A stretch of DNA of 64,000 nucleotides from Notoacmeibacter sp. (GTDB taxonomy: Bacteria; Pseudomonadota; Alphaproteobacteria; Rhizobiales; Rhizobiaceae). The translations under genes were made by a program, and so were the position numbers. The DNA lies in assembly GCA_019912385.1 (NCBI GenBank), contig JAIOIW010000031.1, positions 124,001 through 188,000 of the forward strand, read 5' to 3'. How positions within the stretch are numbered: the first letter of the stretch is position 1; the number at the start of each line of letters is the position of its first letter. Under the pieces are notes generated by a model, which saw only the letters and a program-made list of their open reading frames with translations, was not told the origin of the DNA and did not search any database. Shown here one piece after another: positions 54,046 through 63,208 of this stretch.

Positions 54046-56723
54046 AGCTTCCGCTCGACCTCCACGATATCGCCGGATTCGGGAATCCGGCGTCTGACAA
54101 AGCCCAGGGCGTCCATCAGGGCCAGCATGGTCTCGTTGTCGGAGCGCACGGTTCCGGTCATCTCCGTAACGCCCTGGTTGCGCGCCGAATCCATCAGCGC
54201 ATTCATCAGGATCGTGCCGATGCCCTGGCGTTGGCGCTGGTCGGTGACAACGATCGCGAATTCGCAGCTCGTTTCGTCGGGGTTGATTACATAGCGGGCG
54301 ACCCCCTGCTGGACGGGGCCCGTATCCTCGTCGGTTATCGCCACCAGCGCCATTTCGCGGCTGTAGTCGATCTGGGTGAAACGGACGAGCATTTCCGGCG
54401 TCAGTTCGTTGATCGCGTGCATGAAGCGGAAGCTGCGCGCCTCGGGCGACAGGTCGCGTACGAAGGCCTGTTCGCTGTCGGCGTCTTCCGGACGGATTGG
54501 GCGGATCGTTAGCCTGGTCCCGTCGGAAAGAGTTCGCCTGGACACCAGGTCACGCGGGTAGGGCACTATGGCCATGTGTCCGTAACGGGTGCCGTTTGTG
54601 GGTGGCCGCGCGATGCGTATGCGCGCGTCCACCGCGATTGTGCCCGAAGGGCCGGCAAAGAGCGGATTGATGTCCAGTTCGACGATCTCCGGCAGTTCGC
54701 AGACCATGTCGGAAACCCGAAGGAGCACATCGACCACCGCCTGTCGATCGGCGGCGGGGCGATCGCGGATCGCTTCCATGAGGCGCGAAACGCGCGTCCG
54801 CTTGATCAGCCGCTCGGCCAGGATGGCATTGAGCGGAGGCAGGGAGACCGCGCTGTCCTTGAGCACTTCCACCATCGTGCCGCCCGCGCCAAACAGGATG
54901 GTGGGGCCGAAGACCGGATCGCGACTGACACCGATCAGCAGTTCGCGCGAATCCTCCACATGCGCCATCGCCTCCACCGTCACGCCCTTGATCTCGACAT
55001 CGGGGCGCGCGGCGCGCACCGTCGACGTGAGTTCGCGGAAGGCGGCGCCGACGTCACTGGCACTCATGACGTTGATGCGCACCCCGCCGACGTCGGACTT
55101 GTGCGAAATCTGCGGGGAATTGATCTTCATGGCGACCGGAAAGCCGACCGTTTCCGCGGCGATGACGGCCTGCATCGCAGTGGTGGCCTCCAGCGTCGTA
55201 TTGCAGGGGATGTGAAATGCGCGAAGCACCGCCTTGGATTCGATGTCCGACAGCATTTCCCTCCGTTCGGCCAGCGCCGAAGAGATGATCAGCCGCGCAC
55301 CTTCGACGTCCGGCGGGTCGAGTTCCGACAGCGGACCGGGCGTCTCGAGCGCGAGGCGCTGGTTGCGCTCGAACCGGGCGAGATGCGAGAAGGCTTCGAT
55401 CGCGGGTTCAGGCGTCGTGAAGTCGGGAATGCCGTTTGCGCTCAGGAGGGTCCGGGCCTCCGCGACGGAAGTTTCGCCCATCCAGCAGACGAGAAGGGGC
55501 TTCCGGCTGCGCGCCGGAACCGATTCCAGAACCGCTTCGGCGGCTGCCCTGGGATCGGTCATCGCTTGAGGCGTCAGCATGACGAGAAGACCGTCGAAGG
55601 CGGGATCAGCCAGGCCTGCGGCGACCGCGGCGCCATAGGCCGATGGTTGCGCGTCGCCGAGAATGTCGATCGGGTTGGATTTCGACCAGAATGGCGGAAG
55701 CACTTCGTTGAGCGCGGCGATTGTCGCCGATGAAGGTGGGGGCAGGTCGATGTTGAGGTCGCCGGCGCGATCTGCCGCCAGGACTCCGGCGCCGCCGCCA
55801 TTGGTGACGATGCCCAGCCGCTTCCCGGAAGCGCGGCGCTGCGCCGAGAGGATTTCGGCGGCAGCGAACAGATCGCCGAACGACTGCGCCCGAACGGCGC
55901 CGGCGCGTTCAAGTGCCGCGTCGAAGACGGCGTCTGATCCCATCAGCGCGCCCGTGTGGGTGTGCGCGGCCATGGAACTGCCCTTGTGGCGGCCGGCCTT
56001 GAGCACGATCACGGGCTTCAGCCGGGCGGCAATACGAAGCGCACTCATGAAGGAGCGGGCATCGCGAATGCCTTCAACGTAGAGCAGGATTGCGCGGGTC
56101 TTGGGATCCATTGCCAGGTAGTCGAGAACATCGCCGAAATCGATGTTGATCGAATTTCCGAGCGATACCATCGCCGAAAAGCCGAGATGGTGCGGTGCCG
56201 ACCAGTCCGCGATGGCCGAAATCAGGGCGCCAGACTGGGAGACGAGCGCCAGGCCGCCAGCCGGGGGTTCGGATTTCAGGAATGTCGCGTTCATGGCGTT
56301 CCACGGGCGCACGATGCCGACGCAATTCGGCCCCAGGAAACTGATGTTTGCCGCGCGCGCGGCCTCCAGTAGCTCGTTTCGCGCCGATTCGCCTTCGGGC
56401 CCGCTTTCCCCGAAACCCGCGGACAAGACAATGGCATTGCGGATATTCGTGTCGGCCAACTGGCGGACAATGCCGGGAACCGTGCGCGCCGGCGTGGCGA
56501 TGACCGCGAGATCGATCGGCTCCTTCACGTCCGCGATGCGGCGATGGCAGGTCTTGCCGCCGACTTTCTTGTGCTTGGGATTGACAGGCACAAGGGAGCC
56601 GGCAAACCCGCCGTTGACGAGGTTCTGGAAAACGATCGACCCCACGGAGGTGCCCGAATCGTTTGCGCCGAACACGGCTATGCCCTGCGGATTGAATAGC
56701 GGTTCGAGTTTTACGGATTTCAT
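54042..56723 (-). CDS. Pat-like protein: acyl-CoA synthetase (NDP-forming) fused to GNAT acetyltransferase
   Basis: An 893-residue protein of the size of the Pat lysine acetyltransferases. Residues 1-140 are a CoA-binding Rossmann domain (NPQGIAVFGANDSGTSVG), followed by succinyl-CoA-ligase-like flavodoxin domains (GPNCVGI; LVSQSGALISAIADW; KAGRHKGSSMAAHTHTGALM). An ATP-grasp segment spans about 480-700 (VGFPVAMKINSPQISHKSDV), and a C-terminal GNAT domain about 730-893 (TDQRQRQGIGTILMNALMD). It may acetylate acyl-CoA synthetases such as MatB. The start at 56723 is chosen by family alignment; 56789 is possible. A true ADP-forming acetate-CoA ligase role is less likely. Confidence 0.87.
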   Translation of the reverse strand: MKSVKLEPLFNPQGIAVFGANDSGTSVGSIVFQNLVNGGFAGSLVPVNPKHKKVGGKTCHRRIADVKEPIDLAVIATPARTVPGIVRQLADTNIRNAIVLSAGFGESGPEGESARNELLEAARAANISFLGPNCVGIVRPWNAMNATFLKSEPPAGGLALVSQSGALISAIADWSAPHHLGFSAMVSLGNSINIDFGDVLDYLAMDPKTRAILLYVEGIRDARSFMSALRIAARLKPVIVLKAGRHKGSSMAAHTHTGALMGSDAVFDAALERAGAVRAQSFGDLFAAAEILSAQRRASGKRLGIVTNGGGAGVLAADRAGDLNIDLPPPSSATIAALNEVLPPFWSKSNPIDILGDAQPSAYGAAVAAGLADPAFDGLLVMLTPQAMTDPRAAAEAVLESVPARSRKPLLVCWMGETSVAEARTLLSANGIPDFTTPEPAIEAFSHLARFERNQRLALETPGPLSELDPPDVEGARLIISSALAERREMLSDIESKAVLRAFHIPCNTTLEATTAMQAVIAAETVGFPVAMKINSPQISHKSDVGGVRINVMSASDVGAAFRELTSTVRAARPDVEIKGVTVEAMAHVEDSRELLIGVSRDPVFGPTILFGAGGTMVEVLKDSAVSLPPLNAILAERLIKRTRVSRLMEAIRDRPAADRQAVVDVLLRVSDMVCELPEIVELDINPLFAGPSGTIAVDARIRIARPPTNGTRYGHMAIVPYPRDLVSRRTLSDGTRLTIRPIRPEDADSEQAFVRDLSPEARSFRFMHAINELTPEMLVRFTQIDYSREMALVAITDEDTGPVQQGVARYVINPDETSCEFAIVVTDQRQRQGIGTILMNALMDSARNQGVTEMTGTVRSDNETMLALMDALGFVRRRIPESGDIVEVERKL

Positions 56724-56929
56724 GATGAATTCGTGCCGGTGCACCAGAGGAAGCAGGATGCGGATAGACTGCGCCGCGGCGGCCGGCATTGACCTCGCTC
56801 AAATGTTGCTTCGTTCACCGTGACGTCATCCGTCACTCATGGCAATGCGTTGACATCTGCCGGGCAAGCAAAAACACTCGTATGCGTGGGCTGTAGCCGT
56901 CCGCCGCAATCGGACAGGGAGTTAGCAGA

Positions 56930-58135
56930 ATGAACCGACCGCGTCTCGTCGACTTCCGCGACAATGGGCAAAAGGCCCGGCCGACGTTCTCGGCGGCCGA
57001 AATGCAGCGCCGCCAGTATGCGTTACGCGCCCACATGGCTGCAAACGGCATCGATGCGGTCTTGCTGACCTCGTATCATTGCATCAACTACTACGCAGAC
57101 TTCCTCTATTGCCAGTTCGGCCGTCGCTACGGTCTGGTCATCGACCATGACAGGGCGACCAGTGTCTCGGCCGGTATAGACGGCGGCCAGCCGTGGCGGC
57201 GGACCTTCGGCGACAACGTAACCTACACGGACTGGCGCAAGGACAACTATTTCCATGCCGTGCTTGGCCTGATCGGCGGCGTCAAGCGTCTGGGAATCGA
57301 GTTCGACCACGTCAACATCGATTTCCACGACCAGATGAAAGCCGCATTTCCCGAGGTCGAGCTTGTGGACATCGCCGCCCCGGCGATGCGCATGCGCATG
57401 ATAAAGTCTGCCGAGGAGATCGCCCACATCACCGAGATGGCGCGCATCGCCGATCTTGGCGGGAAGGCTTGCGTCGAGGCGACGCGGGAAGGAACGCCGG
57501 AACACGAGGTCGCGCTGCATTCGACGCAGACCATGGTTCGTGAAATCGCGCGGACCTGGCCGCACGCGGAACTTATGGATACCTGGACCTGGTTTCAGTC
57601 CGGGATCAATACCGACGGCGCCCACAATCCCGTTACAAGCCGCAGGATCGGGCGCGGCGATATTCTCAGCCTCAATTGCTTCCCGATGGTGGCAGGCTAC
57701 TACGTTGCGCTGGAGCGCACGCTGTTTTGCGAAACGGCGAGTGACGAAGCAGTTCGCCTGTGGACACTCAATTGCGAGGTTCACGATCGGGGCAAGGAAT
57801 TGCTCGTTCCCGGCGCAAAGTGCTCCGACATCGCTCGCGAACTCAACGCGCTCTATGCTGAGCACAACCTGCTGCAATACCGCTCATTCGGTTACGGCCA
57901 CTCCTTCGGCGTGCTCTGCCACTATTACGGGCGCGAGGCCGGACTTGAATTGCGCGAGGATTGCGAGACGGTGCTCCAGCCCGGCATGGTCGTTTCCATG
58001 GAGCCGATGATCACCATCCCCGATCACCTTCCAGGGGCAGGAGGATATCGCGAACACGACATTCTCGTGATCACCGAAGACGGCAACCGAAACATCACCG
58101 GATTTCCATATGGACCGAACCATCTCATTGTTTAG
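56930..58135 (+). CDS. Creatinase (creatine amidinohydrolase)
   Basis: A 401-residue M24-family protein nearly collinear with Pseudomonas creatinase (403 residues). Diagnostic stretches are TSYHCINYYADFLYC, IDGGQPWRRTFG, MRMRMIKSAEE, DTWTWFQSGINTDGAHNPVT (with the catalytic histidine) and RSFGYGHSFGVLCHYYGREA. Creatinase splits creatine to sarcosine and urea without metal. GGGAG precedes the ATG. The next genes encode a PotABCD-type ABC importer, so creatine or a related guanidino compound may be its cargo. Confidence in the family is high; activity is inferred. Confidence 0.88.
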   Translation: MNRPRLVDFRDNGQKARPTFSAAEMQRRQYALRAHMAANGIDAVLLTSYHCINYYADFLYCQFGRRYGLVIDHDRATSVSAGIDGGQPWRRTFGDNVTYTDWRKDNYFHAVLGLIGGVKRLGIEFDHVNIDFHDQMKAAFPEVELVDIAAPAMRMRMIKSAEEIAHITEMARIADLGGKACVEATREGTPEHEVALHSTQTMVREIARTWPHAELMDTWTWFQSGINTDGAHNPVTSRRIGRGDILSLNCFPMVAGYYVALERTLFCETASDEAVRLWTLNCEVHDRGKELLVPGAKCSDIARELNALYAEHNLLQYRSFGYGHSFGVLCHYYGREAGLELREDCETVLQPGMVVSMEPMITIPDHLPGAGGYREHDILVITEDGNRNITGFPYGPNHLIV

Positions 58136-58140
58136 GTTCG

Positions 58141-58194
58141 TATATTAGAAGCGCCGCAATTCTGGAAAACATATATTAGATTCGCTTTTCTGGA
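58141..58194. repeat. Tandem direct repeats upstream of the ABC transporter
   Basis: TATATTAGA-N10-TTCTGGA (58141-58166) is followed by TATATTAGA-N7-TTCTGGA (58172-58194). The two copies start 31 bases apart, about three helical turns, in the 159-base gap between the creatinase stop and the transporter GTG. A pair of operator sites for one regulator is the simplest reading. No regulator gene is adjacent within the window. Confidence 0.6.
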
Positions 58195-58294
58195 CAAAGC
58201 GAGGTTGCATCGCGCGTTCGCGGGTGTTTTACATAGACACAGAACGTCCGAAACGGGCGCATGGGGAACATATTGTACTGTCAGGAGGGCACGC

Positions 58295-59386
58295 GTGACC
58301 GATCCAAAACACATGGTCCGCTTTGAGAATGTTCAGAAGAGTTATGACGGCGAAACGTTGGTGGTTAAAAACCTCAACCTGGACATAGCCCAGGGTGAGT
58401 TTCTAACGATGCTGGGCCCTTCCGGCTCGGGAAAAACGACCTGCCTGATGATGCTCGCGGGCTTCGAACCGGCGACGCACGGCGAAATATTTCTCAATGA
58501 CCGGCCGATCAACAATGTCCCGCCCCACAAACGCGGCATCGGGATGGTGTTCCAGAACTATGCCCTGTTTCCGCACATGACGGTTGCGGAGAACCTCGCC
58601 TTTCCGCTGCAGGTGCGCGGCATGGACAAGGACGAGCAGAAGAAGCGCGTCGAGCGTGCGCTGTCGATGGTGGAGCTTCCGCAGTTCGGCAATCGCCGCC
58701 CAGCGCAACTGTCCGGCGGCCAGCAGCAGCGCGTCGCCGTGGCCCGTGCGCTGGTCTTCGATCCCGAGTTGGTGCTGATGGATGAACCGCTGGGCGCGCT
58801 CGACAAGCAGTTGCGCGAGCAAATGCAATATGAAATCAAGCATATACACGAGAATCTTGGTGTAACGGTTGTGTATGTCACGCACGACCAGACCGAAGCC
58901 CTGACGATGTCGGACAGGGTGGCCGTTTTCAATGACGGCATAATCCAGCAGCTTTCGCCGCCGGACGTGCTCTACGAGACGCCCCAGAATTCGTTCGTTG
59001 CCCAGTTCATCGGCGAAAACAACAAGCTCGACGGCCAGGTGGTCGAGGTCACCGACGGACTGTGCACGGTCAAGCTTGACGATGGCACGGTGCTCAAGGC
59101 CGATATGGTCAATGTCGGCGGCGTCGGCGAGCGCACCACGATTTCGCTAAGGCCGGAACGTGTCGAACTCGACCCTGCTGTCGATATGGAGAACATGGTC
59201 GACGGAACGATCGAGGAGTCGATCTATCTCGGTGACCATATTCGCGTGCGGATGAACGTTGCCGGAAATACCGGGTTCATCGCGAAGGTGAGAAACCGCG
59301 GTGACCGGCGCCATCTGGTGCCGGGCGATAGCGCGAAGGTGGGATGGGCGGCAAGTGATTGCAAGGCGCTCGATCCCGTTACCTGA
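58295..59386 (+). CDS. ABC transporter ATP-binding protein, PotA-like
   Basis: A 363-residue ATPase. Walker A is GPSGSGKTT, the signature LSGGQQQRVAVARAL and Walker B LVLMDEPLGALD. A C-terminal TOBE domain begins near residue 280 (ISLRPERVELD). It energises the importer formed by the next three genes. The GTG at 58295 is chosen because AGGAGGG lies 5 bases upstream; the ATG at 58313 is less well placed. Compared with PotA, the substrate is probably a cationic amine or guanidino compound. Confidence 0.9.
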   Translation: MTDPKHMVRFENVQKSYDGETLVVKNLNLDIAQGEFLTMLGPSGSGKTTCLMMLAGFEPATHGEIFLNDRPINNVPPHKRGIGMVFQNYALFPHMTVAENLAFPLQVRGMDKDEQKKRVERALSMVELPQFGNRRPAQLSGGQQQRVAVARALVFDPELVLMDEPLGALDKQLREQMQYEIKHIHENLGVTVVYVTHDQTEALTMSDRVAVFNDGIIQQLSPPDVLYETPQNSFVAQFIGENNKLDGQVVEVTDGLCTVKLDDGTVLKADMVNVGGVGERTTISLRPERVELDPAVDMENMVDGTIEESIYLGDHIRVRMNVAGNTGFIAKVRNRGDRRHLVPGDSAKVGWAASDCKALDPVT

Positions 59387-59493
59387 TGCAGCAAAATTAC
59401 CGGCGGGGTGTCCGCCCGACCGGTTTGACGATGTCCCGCGGTGAGCGCGGGTCGGGGGACAAAAGAGTTCAAGGACAAAGGAGTAATTTTACC

Positions 59494-60588
59494 ATGAAAA
59501 CCAAATCATTCGTGATCGCGGCGCTTGGCGCAGCGCTTGCCTCGACTTCCGCGCTTGCCGCGGACATGACGTTGGTGTCGTGGGGTGGCGCCTATCAGGC
59601 TTCGCAGCACAAGGCCTATGCCGAGCCCTACATGAAGAATAATCCGGATGTGAATATCATCTGGGACGAGAGCTCCAACGAGGCTGTGGCCAAGCTGCGC
59701 GCCATGAACGAAGCTGGCAACATCACCTGGGATCTGGTCGATGTCGTTGCCTCCGATGCCATCCGCCTTTGCGACGAAGGCCTGGCGATGGAAGTCGACC
59801 ACGACAAGTTGCTTGCTCCGGCGCCCGACGGCACCCCGGCCAGCGAGGATTTCGGCGACCTGCTGGTATCGGGTTGCTACATTCCGCAGATCGTGTACTC
59901 GACGACCTTCGGATACCGCACCGACATGGTGGGCGACACGCCGCCGACCGATGTGTGCGCCATCTTCGACCTGGACAAGTATCCGGGCAAGCGCTCGCTC
60001 GAAAAGCGTCCGATCAACAACATGGAGTGGGCACTGCTTTGTGACGGCGTTGCGAAGGAAGACATCTATGACGTCCTGGAAACCGAGGCGGGCCAGGACC
60101 GCGCCTTCGCCAAGCTCGACTCCATCAAGGATCAGGTGATCTGGTGGTCTGCCGGTGCCGACACCCCGCAGTTGCTCGCCGACGGCGAAGTGGTCATGGG
60201 CTCGACCTATAATGGCCGCCTGTTCTCGGTGATCGAAGAGCAGAATCAGCCGGTAGCGATGCTTTGGGATGCCCAGGTGTTCGACCTGGACGGCTGGATC
60301 ATTCCCGCTGGACTGCCTGAGGAACGCCTTAACCGGGTACTGGATTTCGTGAAGTTCGCGACCGATACCCAGCGTCTTGCCGATCAGGCGAAGTACATTT
60401 CTTACGGTCCGGCGCGCAAATCGTCCGCTCCGCTTGTCAGCAAGCATGCCGAACTGGGTATCGAGATGGGGCCGCACATGCCGACCGATCCGGCGAACGC
60501 GAAGAACACCTTCCTCTACAATTACGAGTGGTGGGCTGACTATCGCGATGATCTGGACGCCAAGTTCCAGGCCTGGCTTGCGAAGTAA
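59494..60588 (+). CDS. ABC transporter substrate-binding protein, PotD-like
   Basis: A 364-residue periplasmic protein. Residues 1-23 are a signal peptide (MKTKSFVIAALGAALAS then ALAADM). The mature part opens LVSWGGAYQASQ and includes DLVDVVASDAIRLCDEG and WWSAGADTPQLLADGEVVMG, typical of spermidine/putrescine-type binding proteins. AAGGAG lies 10 bases before the ATG at 59494. It captures the ligand for the two permeases downstream. Creatine is a reasonable guess from the adjacent creatinase. Confidence 0.9.
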   Translation: MKTKSFVIAALGAALASTSALAADMTLVSWGGAYQASQHKAYAEPYMKNNPDVNIIWDESSNEAVAKLRAMNEAGNITWDLVDVVASDAIRLCDEGLAMEVDHDKLLAPAPDGTPASEDFGDLLVSGCYIPQIVYSTTFGYRTDMVGDTPPTDVCAIFDLDKYPGKRSLEKRPINNMEWALLCDGVAKEDIYDVLETEAGQDRAFAKLDSIKDQVIWWSAGADTPQLLADGEVVMGSTYNGRLFSVIEEQNQPVAMLWDAQVFDLDGWIIPAGLPEERLNRVLDFVKFATDTQRLADQAKYISYGPARKSSAPLVSKHAELGIEMGPHMPTDPANAKNTFLYNYEWWADYRDDLDAKFQAWLAK

Positions 60589-60604
60589 GTATTCATGACG
60601 ACTT

Positions 60605-60630
60605 GGAAAGGGCCGGTAACGGCCCTTTCC
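60605..60630 (+). promoter_or_regulatory. Stem-loop between the binding protein and permease genes
   Basis: GGAAAGGGCCG (60605-60615) pairs perfectly with CGGCCCTTTCC (60620-60630) around a GTAA loop. It begins 17 bases after the binding-protein stop and lacks a T-run. As with the TRAP operons, it probably raises the level of the binding protein over the permeases. Confidence 0.75.
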
Positions 60631-60677
60631 GCCCCATGCGGGCATGCAGACAGGACTAAAAGCAGGGTGGGACAAAC

Positions 60678-62228
60678 ATGAGCGATACGATCCAGTCCGG
60701 GCCGGTCCTTGCCGCTGACGGCACGCCGCTCAAGCGGAGCCTTCAGAGGGCGCTCAGACGCCAGAAAATGCGCGCGTTGCTGCTGATCGCGCCGCTGTTG
60801 GCTTTCATCCTGATAACCTTCATCCTGCCGATCGGCGACATGCTGTTCCGTTCGGTGGAGAACGAGATCGTATCAGAAACGATTCCGGAGACCGTAGATC
60901 GGCTGGCCGATTGGAATCCTGACGTATCCGCCCTTCCTGACGAGAACGTGTTCAATGCCTTTTACGTGGACATGTTTCTGGCCCAGGAAAAAAAGGAACA
61001 TACGCGCCTTGGCACTCGGCTGAATTATGAATTGACCGGCGTCTCCTCTCTGTTCCGGAAGACGGGACGTCGCGTCACACGGTTCGATACCGATATCTAT
61101 GCAAAGCAGTTCATCGCTCTCGATCCAGCCTGGAAAGACCCGCAGACATGGTCCGCGCTGTTTGACGTTTCGTCCAATCGCAGGGCGCTTCCTTTCACGA
61201 CCCGCAGTTGGGACCGTTGGGGCAACTATCTACGGGGCGAAGGCAAGAACCCCGGCGAAGAGGACATCGAGGACTTTCTGTTCTCCGCCCTTCACGAGGA
61301 TCTGACGCGGCTGGAAAGCACGGATGGCGTCGATCCCTTGATCGCAGCCGCCACCCAGGCTGTTGGCGGGTTCGAGACCGTGAGTGTGAGAGACCAGTTC
61401 CTCGACATCGACAAGGATTGGGGACGTCAGGATGTCTGGCGGATCATCCAGGTTTATTCTCCGCCCTTCACGACCGGCTATTTTCTCAATTCCGTCGACC
61501 TTCAGCTCGGCGTGGACGGAATAAAGACGCGGTCCGAGGATCAGCGCATCTATATCGTGCTGTTCGGACGCACGATGTTCATGTCGCTCATGATCACGTT
61601 TTCATGTCTCCTGCTCGGCTATCCGGTGGCGTTCCTGCTCTCCAATTTGCCGCTTAGAACTTCCAACATGCTGATGATTTTGGTTCTGCTGCCTTTCTGG
61701 ACGTCGCTTCTGGTACGTACGTCCGCGTGGAAAGTCCTGCTTCAGCAACAAGGCGTCATCAACGACGTGTTGGTGTGGCTCCGCATAGTAGATGACGCCA
61801 ACAGGCTGATACTCATCAACAACCAGACCGGCACGATTATCGCCATGACGCACATTCTCCTGCCGTTCATGATCCTTCCGCTCTACTCGGTGATGAAGAC
61901 GATACCGCCGAGCTATGTCCGGGCCGCCAAGAGCCTCGGTGCTACCGACTGGACGGCGTTTTGGCGGGTCTACTTCCCGCAGTCGGTACCCGGTATCGGG
62001 GCGGGGGCAATTCTCGTCTTCATCCTGTCGATCGGTTACTACATCACACCGGAACTCGTTGGCGGAACCACTGGCGTGTTCATCTCGAACCGGATTGCCT
62101 ATCACATCTCGTCGTCGCTCAACTGGGGTCTGGCTGCGGCACTCGGATCAATCCTGCTGATCCTCGTGCTCGCGCTCTATTGGGTCTATGACAAGATCGT
62201 CGGCATCGACAACGTGAAGCTGGGATAA
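60678..62228 (+). CDS. ABC transporter permease, PotB-like with large periplasmic insert
   Basis: A 516-residue permease, far longer than the usual 280-310. TM1 lies at about residues 35-55. An insert of roughly 230 mostly hydrophilic residues follows (about 56-285). The standard permease core then covers 295-510, with the coupling EAA-type loop RAAKSLGATDWTAFWRVYFP. The insert presumably faces the periplasm and may contact the binding protein. It begins 89 bases after the binding-protein stop, beyond the hairpin. Confidence 0.87.
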   Translation: MSDTIQSGPVLAADGTPLKRSLQRALRRQKMRALLLIAPLLAFILITFILPIGDMLFRSVENEIVSETIPETVDRLADWNPDVSALPDENVFNAFYVDMFLAQEKKEHTRLGTRLNYELTGVSSLFRKTGRRVTRFDTDIYAKQFIALDPAWKDPQTWSALFDVSSNRRALPFTTRSWDRWGNYLRGEGKNPGEEDIEDFLFSALHEDLTRLESTDGVDPLIAAATQAVGGFETVSVRDQFLDIDKDWGRQDVWRIIQVYSPPFTTGYFLNSVDLQLGVDGIKTRSEDQRIYIVLFGRTMFMSLMITFSCLLLGYPVAFLLSNLPLRTSNMLMILVLLPFWTSLLVRTSAWKVLLQQQGVINDVLVWLRIVDDANRLILINNQTGTIIAMTHILLPFMILPLYSVMKTIPPSYVRAAKSLGATDWTAFWRVYFPQSVPGIGAGAILVFILSIGYYITPELVGGTTGVFISNRIAYHISSSLNWGLAAALGSILLILVLALYWVYDKIVGIDNVKLG

Positions 62229-62232
62229 CGAC

Positions 62233-63087
62233 ATGAGCACTTTGCCACCCTATTTGACGACCGGACAAATCGCCTGGCACTATGGCTTCCGTGTCATCTG
62301 CGCGCTGATCTTCTTCTTTCTGATCGCGCCGATCATCGTCATCATTCCGCTATCGTTCAACGCCGAGAACTTCTTCACATTCACACCGAAGATGCTGGCT
62401 CTGGATCCGGCCGGCTATTCGCTGAAGCACTATGAGGACTTCTTCACCAACACCAACTGGCAGGCCGCGCTCTACAATTCGGTACGTATTGCACCGGTGG
62501 CAACCATTCTGTCCGTCAGCTTCGGGACGCTTGCCGCCATCGGGTTGAGCCAAAGCCATGTGCCGTTCCGTTCGACAATCATGGCCATCCTGATTTCGCC
62601 AATGATCGTCCCGCTGATCATTTCAGCGGCGGGAATGTATTTCTTCTATTCGCGTATCGGCCTTCAGGGCAGCTACTGGGGCGTCGTTCTGGCGCATGCC
62701 GCACTGGGAATACCGTTCGTGATCATCACCGTGACTGCCACCCTTGTCGGTTTCGACCGGTCGCTCGTTCGTGCCGCGGCAAATCTTGGCGCCAATCCGG
62801 TCACGACTTTCTTCAAGGTGCAATTACCTTTGATCATTCCAGGCGTCGTGTCGGGTGCGCTGTTCGCTTTCATCACTTCGTTTGATGAAGTCGTCGTGGT
62901 TCTGTTCGTCGGTTCGGCTGGCCAGAAAACGCTGCCGTGGCAGATGTTCATCGGGCTGCGTGAGCAGATTTCGCCGACCATTCTGGCGGTCGCAACGATT
63001 CTGATCGGGATTTCGATCGTCCTGCTTACCACGTTGGAACTGATGCGTCGCCGGTCGGAGCGCCTGCGCGGCATGACGCCCGGCTGA
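62233..63087 (+). CDS. ABC transporter permease, PotC-like
   Basis: A 284-residue permease of normal length with six helices and the EAA loop RAAANLGANPVTTFFKVQLP. TM1 is near residues 17-39 (VICALIFFFLIAPIIVIIPL). It pairs with the longer permease four bases upstream. It is followed after 121 bases by a second M24 family gene. Confidence 0.9.
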   Translation: MSTLPPYLTTGQIAWHYGFRVICALIFFFLIAPIIVIIPLSFNAENFFTFTPKMLALDPAGYSLKHYEDFFTNTNWQAALYNSVRIAPVATILSVSFGTLAAIGLSQSHVPFRSTIMAILISPMIVPLIISAAGMYFFYSRIGLQGSYWGVVLAHAALGIPFVIITVTATLVGFDRSLVRAAANLGANPVTTFFKVQLPLIIPGVVSGALFAFITSFDEVVVVLFVGSAGQKTLPWQMFIGLREQISPTILAVATILIGISIVLLTTLELMRRRSERLRGMTPG

Positions 63088-63208
63088 TGGAGCGCGTTTC
63101 TGGCGCCGCTGCGGCATCAAGTCCTGGCGGAAGCAGCCGCAGGCTTGTGCTGGGCGTTGAAAGCATAGCCCACCCGGATACGGGCCGGGCGCGGGCCGGT
63201 CGCTGATC

